A stretch of DNA of 64,000 nucleotides from Oscarella lobularis (GCF_947507565.1 NC_089179.1:2993747-3057746), one strand, 5' to 3'; positions 33,029 to 45,460 are shown, numbered from the stretch's first letter. Numbers and translations are program-made. Notes: generated from the letters alone by a model not told the origin.

Positions 33029-34724
33029 AAGTCGTAGTTATATAGCAGAGCAATCTTTCCTTACACGTCACAAATCATTCAGTAAGTCACTACATATCAT
33101 GCTGCGGTAGCTACGATCGATATTTGCGGAGTTTTTGATAGTTGTCAATATTTTAATTCATGTGATTTTCAGACGAAAGTATTAGTATGTCTACTTATTA
33201 GAGGACGGTACAAAGCAGTAAATGTTTTTGTATCTGGCTGATCAGCATGACTCTATATGTAATCTTTTTCTTAGTCATTGCTGTTAGTTAGTCTTGATCT
33301 GTTTAGGATTTCAGCACTATACTAGTAGCTTTTTCATGCAATATTGTTAGTACTGTACGTGTCACATACCCAGCCGACCAAATTGAATCATACGAAGCCC
33401 CTTGGTAGTCGATTTCGACGCATGTTTGGCCTTCAATTCCTAGGCGTGCAGATTGAAAAGTTTGGTTGTAATCCTCATCCGGGCCGGCTAGATTTCGGGA
33501 CCCGGCACCTTCACAATTAATCAGCTCTCTCCCGGCCCGCAATCCTGTTGCTAGCGACGGCGTACCTTTATAACGACTATGACCGGATCGGTTTATTGTT
33601 TAAGTATGTTTCTACGCGTAACGGAGTATTCGAGGGACCCCGATTCGGCGAGAAAATGACCGAGTCTCGATCGTACGTGCTCCGGGTCCCAACGTAGCGC
33701 GCCTAGTCGTCGGTTCCGAACGCCGACGCTCTCTCCTGCTCGCGCTTCGACTCTTCGCGTTTGGAGTCACCCGTAGCTACTTCGGTTTAGACAAGGAGGA
33801 AAGAGTGGCGGACACTCCAAGCTGAAGTGAAAGCTAGCTACCTTGAAGAATGCCACCTATCACTTGCTTATGGTTCGCTGCCGGGAGAGGATCGAATCCG
33901 TCCGAAGAATTCACTCAGAGACGATCGACGTCATTCGTGCGGCGATTGCAGCGAATGAGGGAGTGGGGGACATAATCTGATCATCTGAGATCAACTGTCC
34001 GAAAAAAAATTCCTAGTAGAGAAACGGCATTCCAGCATCGGGACCTGTTACAAGTAAGAAGGATCCTAGTGTAGAAAATGCATTCGACAATCAGTCGTCC
34101 ACCGGTGTCCCATCCGAGCGAAGAACTTAATTACCTGTAGGCAGAGCAACCTTTTCGATGCACGTCCATGCATCTAATAACGACACAAATCATGCGTTAG
34201 GCATTGCTACTCTACAGGTAGACCTGCCCACACTACGGATCATTGGAATCATTTTTAATTTTAGGCAGTGACTGATATAATAGTAGGCACCGCCTCATCG
34301 GCCGGAAAGGGTTTTTCGGGACATGAGAAGATTGGCTTCTCAGCAGAGTCGAGTGATGATTTCGTCGTTGGGAAGAGCGTCTTGGTGATGACGTTGTGCT
34401 AGAGTAAGGCTTTCTCACACGTGTGCTCGAACTTAGAATTTTGTTTGTCTAGCCAGACTCAGTTATAGAGATCGAGTCATCGACGTCTCCTGGTCATACC
34501 TCAACAAACCGCGGCCACGCGTACAACGGCTCTCCGGCAAGCACACCTTTGGCCACAAGCACATCTTTGGCCTAATTTTCCGCTCCTACAGGTTTCATCT
34601 CCGAATCGATACTTCATCTCCGAGTCTATAGTGAGCCCGTTCCCGCTTGTCTCGACCGATTGAGAAACGGGCAACAGAGGTGCAAGCGAGTTTGACGCGT
34701 TCTATTGCGCGTGCGAATCAAGTC
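33029..34724. other. Intergenic between tandem FN3 kinases, with kinase relic
   Basis: 33029-33950 matches the 3' flank of the second kinase (39573-40520) and 33950-34724 matches 27890-28600, so the tandem unit is about 6 kb. Near 33865-33960 a stretch resembles the end of a kinase C-lobe (MVRCRERIESVRRIHSE) but is degenerate and unlinked. It is probably the relic of another kinase copy. Confidence 0.5.
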
Positions 34725-37700
34725 ATGGTCAATCGCATCGGATGTATCTTCCAAGGTGAGACACGTACGGGCGATCGAAGGTCCTGTGTGATGACTAATG
34801 GCCGTGGTGGCGAGGAAGCAAAGCGCACTATGTATGGGGCTCATGTTATAGTTATATAGAACACCTGGCTATATAGCAGCGTGGCACGTGCAGATCGAAT
34901 GTCGTTGTGTTATTATAGGACGTTCGGATTTGCGCGTCGTCTTGGTCTTCAACTTGCTACTTTGGTCGACCGCTTCGCAGACGACTGAAACTGTGCCGAC
35001 AACAGCAACGGAACAGACACGTAAAGGAAAACAAATGACGGCGCGCCCTTTCCGGCGCGTAATTCCTTAATGTTTATTTTTCTTTAGCTCTAACTTTTCC
35101 TCCTGCAAATGTCTCTGTTCGTGTCTTGAATTCGACTAGTTTGCACGTATCATGGGACCCGCCTGTCAATGGCATCATTGCGAACTATGGGGTTGTGTGT
35201 GCTACAGGCATAAGCCTCATTGCGTATCGTGTGGAGCTGATTTTCAGTGGAATGCTCTCACTTACTTTTACCGGATTGAATGAGTTCACTCGTTATAATG
35301 TCAGCGTATTTGCTTTTATCCTAGGCAGCCTCGGTCCGGAAAGTTTGCCAATAAGCGTGATCACTGACGAAGACGGTTAGAGTACTTAAATTTTTGAATA
35401 TCTATGCCTATTCTTTTTGTTTTCCAGTGCCCAGTCGACCGCCAGCTAATTTAAAAGTCACTCCTACTAATTCTCTTTTACATCAGAATCGCTGTCTTAG
35501 CGAACTTCATGTTGAATGGGATCCTCCTCCTGCGAAAGATCGCAACGGGATTATTATTCTTTATGAAATTTACTACATTGGAGCAGAGTTTGATACGGAG
35601 CTTCATATAGCTAATGTAAGCGGAAATGTTCAATCGGTGAACCTGACTGGCCTGGAAGAGTACGTAATTTATGACGTCAAAATCCGGGCTTTCACCCACG
35701 TTGGTCCCAGCTCTTTTTCTCCGGTTCAGTCAGTTAGAACGTATGCAGGTCAGTACAGCAAATAGTCCAAAAAACAACGGATTATTGTAGAAATTTTAGC
35801 ACCGCCTAAAACTCCAACAAATTTATCTTTTCTCAATGTCACCTCCAATTCCAGCATAGATGGTCTGTCTGATCTCAAAGTGACTTGGTCTCTCTCTCCA
35901 AGAGATTTCAATGGATTGTTTGCGGGAATACGAATTGGTTACCAATGTTCTTTCAATGGCTACAGCAACGACAGTGTGAGCAGCGAAGAAGAGCACGTCC
36001 GAATGATGCATTCCTGTGATAATGATTATTATTACGTCAGCAGTTCTGTGCAAGACAAAACAGAAATTGTGATCACCAACTTGATGAGGTTCTATAATCT
36101 TTATCTCCTCTCCTTGACGCTCTTATGAAGGACTTGTTTCTTGTTTTAGTTACTCACGCTACGATGTCTATGTTTACGCAGTATCTCTAGATGCGTCGTT
36201 AGGAGTTCGATACTTAAGCGGTCGGATGTCTAACGTTGTTTTGACGTTGGAAGGCAGTAAGGCAATTTTGTACAAGTATCAATACATTTTATTTAATTAT
36301 TAAAATAATAGGACCAACTGGCGCTCCTCGGAATATGTCCGTGTTCAGAAGCATTGGAGAAAAGGAGCTTTTGGTGACGTGGACCCCGTTGCTGTGTACC
36401 CTCATCAACGGCTTGTTGGAGAAGTATGTCATTTACTTTCAAAAAGTGAGCGAATCAGCAGTGCTAGTTCAATCTGTGAATGCATCTCCAAGTTCTACAG
36501 TAAGACCGTTTATCAACTGGTATATGTAATCTAATTCGCTTCATAGAATTACACTTTATCAAACTTGGAGCCTCTTGGTGAATATTCAGTTTGGATGAGG
36601 GCTTTTACGAGAATGGGAGGCGGTCCTCGTACTTCCATTGTCCGAGCACGGACCACTCTGAGAAGTATAGGACGTCCTTTGAATGCTCTATACGCGGCTA
36701 ACGTGGTGTACTTTTCAGTTTGCGAATGTTATTTGCCGGGTTCGGTGAACCAAAGCTGTAACCTGACGACGGGCCAGTGTTCGTGCCGCGGTGGCGTTCA
36801 AGGACAGAACTGCGACACGTGCATTCTAACAGGAAATCCATTTGCAAATATATCCGAATGTTCCGGTACGAGTCATAGTAACAATTGCAACAAATCTGTC
36901 ATTAATATGACAACTATATGTTTTTTTAATTATTTGTGTTCGGTTTTAGATCCCCAGTCTGCACCTATGATTCTCTATTGTGAAGGCCTTCAGGGAAATC
37001 GAGGCGAAGTGCAGGCAATTCGATTAAATTACACGGACGTTACTGACTGGCTCGGTAAACGTCGAAGATACCGCGTCAATTTGTTCAAAGGAAACAAAAC
37101 GGGCGTGGGCCAAGTCTTTAGTCATACCATGTACGTCGGGCAATCAGCCAGTGAATCAGATATCTTGAACCTCAATCAGTCGACGATCGACTTCGATCAG
37201 TGGTACACGGTAACTATGGTAGCTGAAAGTCGCGCTGATTTCAACCAAACGACCGTCGGTCCGAGCAGCGATCCTTGCCATTTCCTGATACCGACGCCCA
37301 TTCGTAAGCCACAAGGCGCAGGTAATATGTGCATCGTTGTTTCCTTCTCGCTCTTATTGATCATCATTTAGAGAGTGATGGCACAATGACAATCGTCATT
37401 TCTGTAGCTGTTCCTGCAGCTATGCTATTACTTATCGTACTTGTGATTATTATAATCTGCGTGCGAAAGAGACGTCGTCAGTCAAAATTGGAAGAAATTC
37501 TACTACAAGATATGCAAAACCAAAACGAAAGCCTTAACGACGAAATACCTCGCTGGCTCATGACGTGGCCATCGTACGACAAATTCCAATTCAGCAAGGA
37601 TCGTCTCACAATCAAAGAAGAACTCGGCGAAGGACACTTCGGAATAATCTATTTCGCGTGGGCCACGGGAATTGTCGACGACGAAGAAAAAACGCGTGTT

Positions 37701-39572
37701 GCAGTAAAAACAATGAAACGAGGATCGTCGCAGGAAACGGCCGAAGATTTTCGAAAAAAAATGGAAATCGAGATGGAATTCGATCATCCGAACGTCGTTC
37801 GTCTTCTCGGAATCTGCACGCGCGACGAACCTCTCTATCTCATCGTCGAACTGACGAAACACGGCGATTTGAAGGAGTACATTCGTAATGCTCAACCGAA
37901 CGAGACGCATCCACGTCCTCTTCTCTCGATCGCGCAACTCGTCGACATCGCCGCTCAGGCGGCATCCGGCGTCGCCTATCTCGCGTCGCGCCGGTTCGTT
38001 CATCGCGACATCGCCGCGCGAAACTTTTTCGTCGGCGAAAACGGCAATAAGTTGACAATCAAAATCTCTGACTATGGCATGGCGAGAGATGTGTACAAAG
38101 ACGAGTACTGTCGTCGTAAAGGCGCTGCGATGCCGATTCGATGGATGGCGCCGGAAGCGATCGCCGACGAGAAACAGACGGTCGAATCGGATGTCTGGTC
38201 ACTGGGCGTTGTTCTGTGGGAGATCTTCGCCTTGGGCTCTCTGCCGTATTTTCGTCGAAACAACGAGGAAGTGATCGACGGCATTCTTCGCGGTGGTTTG
38301 AGTTTGAATCGCCCGTCGCTCTGTCCCCGGTCCGTGTATCAGTTTATGATTCGCTGCTGGGAGAGGAATCCGTCTGAACGAATCAAGTCGGACGACGTCG
38401 CCAGCGCTTTGAAAGCTATGAGCGATATGGGCGATATATCTGCACGTCATTTGGCGGTGTCGCCGACCCTATCAAAGCCACCCGCTCATTTGGGTTACAC
38501 GCCGATAAGGCCTGTCAATCCTACTGGAACCAAATTTTACCAAGGTCTATTGTCTTACTTAGACCTGTGTGACGACGACGTTCCTTCTGCGTCGACCGGT
38601 CATAGGCGTAGTACGCACTTGCCGGATTCACCGACCGAGAGTGGGGAGACTACCACGTATGAAGATCCAGTGCCTGACACTTACTTAGACCTGCGTGACG
38701 CCGACATTCCTTCTGCGTCGACCGGTCATAAGCGTAGTACGCGCTTGCCGGATTCACAGACCGAGAGTGAGGAGTCTACCACGTATGAAGATCCAGTGCC
38801 TGACGCTTACTTAGAGCTGCCTGACGACGACGTTCCTTCTGCGCCGACCGGTCAAAGGCGTAGTACGCACTTGCCGGATTCACAGACCGAGAGTGAGGAG
38901 TCTACCACGTATGAAGATCCAGTGCCTGACGCTTACTTAGAGCTGCCTGACGACGACGTTCCTTCTGCGTCGACCGGTCAGAGGCGTAGTACGCACTTGC
39001 CGGATTCACAGAGCAAGAGTGAGGAGTCTAGAAGCAAACTAGATCCCACGTATGAAGAACCAGCGCCTCGCACTTACTTGGAGCTGCGTGACGACGGCGT
39101 TCCTTCTGCGTCGACCGGTCAGAAGCGTAGTATGCACTTGGCGGATTCACAGAACGAGAGTGAGGAGTCTAAAAGCAAATTAGTTTCCGCAGAACCAGAT
39201 TTGGTGGTGCCTCACACTTACGTGGAGCTGCGTGACGACGACGACGAAGTTGGTTCTGCGTCGAAAAAGCGTAGTAAGCACTCGGCGGATGACACCAACG
39301 CTTTAACGCCAACGCAATCCGAGCTGCCCGATTGCACGTCAATGAGTCCTGTCACTTCTTTTAAATTGAATCAAACGCTTAAAGAAAAAGCCCGATTGCT
39401 TGAATCTGATGACGCTTACGTGGATGTGAGTGATTCTTCTGCGCCGAGCGGTCTGAAGCGCAATACACACGGGAATGTTTTACAGAAAGAGCGCGATGAG
39501 GTGGAAGAGAAGCAGCGGCCGAAACTGGTGAAATCAGCGAGTGTTAAGTATGAGAACCCTACTTATTGTTAG
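34725..39572 (+). CDS. FN3-repeat receptor tyrosine kinase with expanded docking tail (paralog 2)
   Basis: Exons: 34725-34755, 34919-35020, 35088-35375, 35428-35748, 35800-36088, 36150-36256, 36312-36499, 36547-36664, 36719-36865, 36950-37321, 37372-39572. Same architecture as paralog 1: signal peptide, FN3 modules, laminin-type EGF (CSCRGGVQGQNCDTC), transmembrane helix and kinase. Kinase motifs: GEGHFG, VAVK, HRDIAARN, KISDYGMARDVYKDEYC, WMAPEAI; DYG again, and K at the alphaC Glu position. The tail is longer, with about six ~43-residue repeats (YLDL, YLDL, YLEL, YLEL, YLEL, YVEL), three TTYEDPV segments (YEDP, Crk/Nck-type SH2 motif) and a final KYENPTYC. The YVNM of paralog 1 is YVDV here. 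Kinase and tail are encoded in a single exon. Confidence 0.85.
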
Positions 39573-39787
39573 AAGTCGTAGTTATAGCTGAGCAATCTTT
39601 CCTTACACGAGCACAAATCATTCAGTAAGTCACTACATATCAGCTACGATCGATGTTTGCGGATTTTTTGATAGTCATCGGTATTTTACATATGATTTTC
39701 AGATGATAGTATACATTAATTACTCAACTGATATAGATAGAAAAAGAATTATATGTGAGACTCTGTAATCTTTTTTCAGTCATTGCT

Positions 39788-39837
<50 letters not shown>

Positions 39838-40449
39838 CAGTTAGTTAGTTAGTTAGTTAGTTAGTTGGTTAGTTAGTCAGTTAGTTAGTTAGTCTGGCTG
39901 TTTTGATTGATTTAGGAAGTCAGCACTACTGTAGCTAATTATTGTTAGTTACTGTCACATACCGAGAAAGCCAAATTAAATCATACGAAGCCCCTTGGTA
40001 CTGTAGTCGATTTCAACGCATGTTTGACCTTCAATTCCTGTGCGTGCAGATTGAAATGTTTAGTTATAATCCTCATCCGGGCCATGAGTCCGGGACCCTG
40101 CACCGCTGCAAATCAGCTCTAGCTCTCCCGCAATCCTGTTGCAAGCGACGGTGTACCTTTAAAACGACGAAGACTGGATCGGTTCATCGTTTATGTAAGA
40201 CAATTTAAGTTTCTACGCGTAGCGGGACCCCGAGAAAATTGCGCTGAAATACGTGCTCGAAGTTCATCCTGGTCCTAACGTAGCGCCTAGTCGTCGGTCC
40301 CGAACGCCGACGCTCTCTCTCGCTCGCGCTTCGAGTCTTCGAGTCGTCGCGTTTGGAATCACCCGTATTTCGTTTGAGACGAGGAGCTGGAACACGGTTC
40401 GGGGAGAGAGTGGCGGACACTCCAAGCTCAATTGAAAGCTAGCTACCTC
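39573..40449. other. 3' flank of the second FN3 kinase
   Basis: Matches 33029-33850 apart from a (GTTA)n expansion. No gene seen. Confidence 0.45.
39788..39893. repeat. (GTTA)n microsatellite
   Basis: About 26 tandem units of gtta with a few single-base variants. The equivalent site after paralog 1 (near 33285) has only a few units. Confidence 0.9.
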
Positions 40450-40810
40450 GAAGAATGCTACCTATCACTGGCTTATGCTGTCGGGAGAGGAATCCGTCCT
40501 AAGAATTCACGTAGAGGCGATTGACGACATTTGTGCTGCGATTATACAGCGAAGGTGCTTACGACCTCGCGTTGGATCAACGGAAGGTTCAAGAGGACTA
40601 CACGCCCATGAGTCCTGTCTCCCCTTGCACCAACGTGGATTCTAAAAGAGGCTCTGTTGCCTCAATCCAAAGAACCTTACTTAGGTATGATGTTCCTTCC
40701 AAACGCGATTCTCGATTCGCTTCAGCTAAGATCTTCGTAGATCCTCGAGGCGATCTCTGGAAGATCGAACGGGAACAGAAGTGGCCTGTAAGAAGATGCA
40801 AGGTCCGGTA
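40450..40810 (+). pseudogene. Relic of a receptor-kinase C-lobe and tail
   Basis: The sequence tgctgtcgggagaggaatcc corresponds to the RCWERNPSERIK region of the kinases but is broken by stops. A frame then continues (40521-40811) with DLALDQRKVQEDYTPMSPVS, a tail-like, tyrosine-containing stretch. A matching, shorter relic lies at 33865. Probably the decayed end of a further kinase copy. Confidence 0.4.
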
Positions 40811-40874
40811 AGCGACAACACATAAAGAGGGTCTCCTGTGTGGAGACATACATATGAATTTCACTCCTTCCGAA

Positions 40875-40990
40875 TTTTAGCGCACAGCTACGCCGTAAAG
40901 GCAGCGTTTTTATTGGAATAGAGCTAGACAACGACGAAATTCACGCAGCATCTTACATTGCCTCAGTTTGTGCCATTCACGCAGCTTTAG
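40875..40990 (+). repeat. Duplicated segment, copy 1
   Basis: cgcacagctacgccgtaaag-type sequence repeated in degenerate form at 41555-41672 (ggcagcgttttattggaata shared). Origin unknown. Confidence 0.5.
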
Positions 40991-41213
40991 TCGCTGCCTG
41001 GAGGGCATTCGCAGCATCGACCAGTGAAATCAGTAGGGCATATGCAATAGTTTATGCCAACGACGCACCTTCCCCCGTTTTGGCACGGATTAGGATAGCA
41101 GTCCGAGAAGACTCTGGGACACTCCGGCTGAATCAGCTCATTCGCCTGTAAGATGCCTCCTGAGCGTAGGTGTCGGAAGCGCAAACCAATAGAAAGAGGA
41201 ACACAGCTTTCAT
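40987..41213 (-). CDS. Small secreted EGF-like protein
   Basis: Read as two minus-strand exons. The first (41213 to about 41187) encodes MKAVFLFLL, a signal-peptide start. After a ~40-nt intron (gtttgcgc to cttacag) the second encodes one EGF module with six to eight cysteines (CYPNPCQNGGRCVVG, CICPTDFTGRC) and a stop at 40987-40989. The intron length is within the range used by neighbouring genes (34-60 nt). Without splicing, the signal peptide frame (MKAVFLFLLVCASDTYA) and the EGF frame are out of register. The mature product would be about 50 residues. It could be a diffusible ligand, or the stub of a larger EGF protein. It is antisense to the nearby kinases. Confidence 0.5.
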
Positions 41214-41554
41214 CCTTCAGTTTACACAGAGAGATGCATTTAGAAAAGTTTTATCTGAATAGTTTGTGCACCTGGTCGTTGATTTCTGGGCTCTTCTGTG
41301 ACGGGGCAAGTGATCGTCGCTAGCGTTTTATCGTCTCCTTCATAAGCCATACGACGACAGCATGTTCCGTTCGTTTTCCTAGTGAGCATAGGTCAGTTTT
41401 TAGATAGCCAGTCCTGTTAGGCAAAGAGCGTCTTGTCTTGATTTGTTACCGCGCACAGGACGTAGTATTCATAGAGATACCTCTCTTCTGTCTAGACGAT
41501 GCATTGTATTCTAGAGATAAGTGAGCCGGTATTCGTAAAAAAAGGGTCCCTTGT

Positions 41555-41672
41555 TTTAGCGCACACCCTAGTTGTACAGCGAAGGCAGCGTTTTATTGGA
41601 ATAGAACTAGACAGCGACAAAAAAATCGTGCAGCGTTATATGCTCGCCCTAGTTTGCCATACGCGCACCTTT
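41555..41672 (+). repeat. Duplicated segment, copy 2
   Basis: Degenerate copy of 40875-40990. It sits inside an open frame (41499-41732) that has no recognisable domain. Confidence 0.5.
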
Positions 41673-42366
41673 AGTCCATATGCACGGGTCAATCACGTTA
41701 GTGATTACGACACTATCTTCCGTTCATTTTGATAACAACGGGGAATTGATTGATTGATTGATTTCAGGTTAGTACACGAAATGTAGTCCTTTACCTTCAG
41801 GTGCGTGGATTTCTGGCAAAATATGTAATATATTTGTTTTATTTATCACGGCTGAGAACGTTCTTTCACTTTGTGCTGAAGGGAAGGCCACGAGCTGTCT
41901 AGGCTTCGCACAATACCTTGACCCATGAATTGCAGAAAGGCTGCATCCTTTTCCTTCTTTTGCAAGGCTTTGTGGGCGTTCTCAGGCGTATGGCTTTCTC
42001 ATGCATATGACTCATGACTCATAACTCATTTTCAGAATCATAAAACAAATTCATTCGCGTCATTACGAGTAGCCGCCGCCAGAAGTCCTATCTGGTGGTG
42101 AGCCAGCATTGGTTCGCAAAGCGCGGTTGTCAACGGTGATATTTGTAACGGTTCTTTGCTGGGCTTTTTACCACTTCAAGATCTTAGACATTCCCAGTCA
42201 GGTAAGGCCACGGAACCTTCTATTTATTTATTTATTTATTTATTTCAGAGAACGGACGGGGGGACGAACTGTCCAACTCAAATCTGCATTGGACGTCATC
42301 TATGGTCGGCACGGTCGTTGAAAACACGCTGACTTCATTGTTATTTTTGTAGTTTGTACAGTGGTA

Positions 42367-42694
42367 TGTAGCCGTCCTAGTAGAATTCGCGTGTGCACGT
42401 CGCGTCTTTCCGGGGTCTCGGGCAAGACCCCGTAATCAAAAAGCGGCCCGGCGGAAGACACTAGTGAGGAGGCTGCGATAGTTTTTATTGAATAAACACG
42501 GAAGTAAACCGGAAGTTGCGAAAACAAAAATAAGCGTCCTTCCGGCGTCTTCAGGTGAAGTGCCCTTGACCCAGGCCCTCTTTCGGGGAGACAGTAACCC
42601 ATCTGTCCCGGGGGCGCCTTTATATACCAAGGCACGGGGGTGGACCGCGATTGTAACCCACCGCGTCTTGCCCAAGTGGGGAGGCAGTTTAACA
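42367..42694 (-). mobile_element. LTR-like sequence, possibly a solo LTR
   Basis: Read on the minus strand it starts tgttaaac and ends ggctaca, with a TATA box (tatataaag, complement near 42620) and an aataaa signal about 130 bp later. It is GC-rich, unlike its surroundings. I do not see matching target-site duplications, so this is a weak call. Confidence 0.25.
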
Positions 42695-44234
42695 CTCATG
42701 CCACGGGAGTAGGGATTGAATCCCCTGCGTTTGCGCCGCGTTTAACCTCTCTGGCTCGAGTTGGGCCGGTTTTATTTAGTCACCTCGGGGCCCAGAGGTG
42801 AATGACGACATCGGAACGAAAGACCTCTTCAGAAACCGAGCTAAAGCACAAACAAAGAATACCCCCCCTCCCCTCCATTTCACATTTTCAGATGGGCGTC
42901 GAAAGGGCGTTGATTAGCCGTTTCATACGGACCTCGATTGAATCGATGGCACCAGTACGACGTCCCTAACGCACATGCGCTTTTGAAAACTTCTTCGTTG
43001 GGCTCTCTGCGAGATCCGCGTCCGTGAGCTGTTGTTCGATTTGAAACCGATACGGCGCCGAGCAATGAAGCGATGAGAGGGCTACCCGCGCAGTCCCATC
43101 GCCCACACGTACGTGAGCCCTGCAATTCTGCTGTTTCATAGAGGGAAGCATGTAAATCTATATATTTACTTACGTCTACATATTCAAAAGCATTCTTCTA
43201 TGCAGTTATTAGACAGTTCGTCCGATAGAGACTAATCGCAGAAAAAATAGGCCGTTTGTTTTCATCCTCATCTTGTTTCTGCATTGGATTTATTCCTTGT
43301 GAAGAGGAAAGAAGAGAACCGAGAAAACGAAAATAGAATAGTGTATTTACCTTGAATGATTTTGGATTGGTTGAGGAGAAGGAGAATCGAGGCCTGGCAA
43401 AAAGAAAATTTCTGAGATGTAAGCTTTCTTACAGTTCGGAAAGCTCACTTCGAGTAGTCGGTCACATTTCCGGTCAAACTTCTGGGCACACGTTGTCTAC
43501 ACAGAATGCCAAATATTAGCCAAAATTGAACGCGTGACGTCAATTTGTCACTGCGGGGTCAAGCAAACAACTAAACTACAGTGTCCTATTTCAAAAAATT
43601 AGGAATCTAAGGAGTGACTAAAATCGCCAAAAAACCATGAGCTATACATATAGTTCACGGTCGCGTAAGGTCTCAAACCAACAGATTCATCGTTTTTAAA
43701 CGCTCTAGGACCACTGACTTCTACTACTAGGTTAGGAATATAAGAGGAAACCGAGCCCGAAACATGAGGGTGGTGCCACAGTTTACACAGAAATGCAACC
43801 TCATATCAAAATAATTATTAAAATAATTAAAATTTTACTTATTGTCGCTAGCCTGTGGATATCATAAACGCGTAGCCCTCTCGGAGAAAACGAGATCGCA
43901 TTTGTCAACGAGATAGACGTCCTGCTGGCCACCCAACTTCACCAACTTCGCCAACTCTGAGTAAGGATCTACATCTACGACTACAAGATCTGAACAATAG
44001 GGGACCCCAAAGAAGAGGAAGCGGAGTAAACCCTCGCAGGGACTTTTTCCCACATCAAGAAAAAACTAACGTATAACGGGGCACTGGCTGATAGCACGTG
44101 CTAGTTAGCCCTATATTTAAAAATCCCATTCTATCTATACCTCTTCCTATCTAACAAGGAACGAGCATTTTTTCGATACAGTTTTATATAAAGGAGAAAA
44201 ATGAATAGGTGCTGTTCCATAAACTGCGACATCG

Positions 44235-44545
44235 GTGTAATATGTCGAAGAGACTTTCAGAATTTTGTAATATAGAAGAACACCTGTAGAGTCTAGAACC
44301 CCTCGGCTAATTGCACATACAGTCCTAATTGAATGTATGTCAGATTGAACTCCGACGCTTAGGGCCGCGAATTAGACACTACATGGCAAATTGCATATAC
44401 TAATCAAATGTATCATTGAACTTGGACGCTTTGGGCAGCGCTTTTGGAACTACGTACTAATTGCATATACTACGTCACATTGAACTTTGACCCTACGGGC
44501 CGCGCGTTTAGCACTACAATCAGCGCGTGGAGATGACTCTCCGTT
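44235..44545 (-). repeat. Inverted fragment of the F-type lectin gene region
   Basis: The reverse complement matches 45830-46110: the ~68-bp tandem units (gcatatactaatcaaatgta type) and the start of lectin exon 2, including the acceptor ttcttctag and attacaaaattctgaaagac. It is a partial inverted duplication with no functional exon. Confidence 0.65.
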
Positions 44546-45460
44546 TTAGTTATCACAAGTCTACCCTCAGGGTGCAAGTGAAAAATGAAAACTAATAATC
44601 TACGAAGGCCAATTGCGGGGCTCTACAGATTCTATTTGCGTGTATTTAGTGTTTCGGGGGCGTATTCGCTTTTTCGTGAGCGTGTACTGTATTTCTGCTT
44701 TTTCGTGGCGTCGAAGGTTGAATGGGGCCCCCTCCGCGTCGTTCTACGCATGCAGTAGAGTCATACCGTCTGGACGCTTCCATATCGGACCGCCTTGCTT
44801 TTGCGAGACTTAGAGGAAGACTGTGGAGTCGATATCGCCAATCGTCTTTTTTTCCGGATGTCCGTAATCGCGTAAAATGATTCCCCGTACGCGAAATCCA
44901 CGACTTTTCTTCGATTCTCTCGCGATCGACAATGCTCTTCGAAAGGTTCTGTAGCTACTCTGCGGTTCGAAGAGCGTTCGTCGGTATTTCGAGCTTCCCC
45001 CATTTTGAGCGCGGTCGTCGATGCATGTTGCGTCACAATTTCTAAAGATAGCAATCTGGCTGGTCAAACCTGTATTCAAACCAGTTTGGAATTCGCACCT
45101 ATTCGGTCAAACTACGGTGGGCTAGCATAAGTGGAAAACCCGGCAACAAGCCCATTATATTATATAATTAATTGAATATTCGCTCTCAACGTCAAAGAAT
45201 CGAAAGATCGTTTATACCGTACGTATTTTCTCCGGCCGGCCCGGCTCCCTTCATGCAGGCCGTTTAGTACATGCAAAGCGCCCGCGGGCCTTCAAGGTAA
45301 GTAATGCTGAAAAAATAGACACCGTGGGCAAATGAAGCCAGATGAGCGATTGTTCACGTGCAAACATCGTGTGGTGCGACATGCGCATGCAGTATAAGAG
45401 TCCAGTGGATAGGCTCGTTTGCCACACGCCTATAGAAAGCCAAAGCAAGCGGATCTGGGT

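Larger units (their letters stand above)
41214..45460. other. Gene-poor stretch with repeats
   Basis: Besides the duplicated segment at 41555, this 4.2 kb holds a (TTTA)n run near 42222-42245, a signal-anchor-like open exon near 42109-42201 (TVIFVTVLCWAFYHFKILD, no ATG, donor gtaagg), an LTR-like sequence (42367-42694), an inverted lectin-gene fragment (44235-44545) and two uncharacterised minus frames (43862-44053 and 44761-45054). I see no gene I can support. Confidence 0.4.

Noticed and set aside
39788-39893. (GTTA)n run considered as a CRISPR-like or satellite array
   Set aside because: It is a simple 4-bp microsatellite with no spacers.
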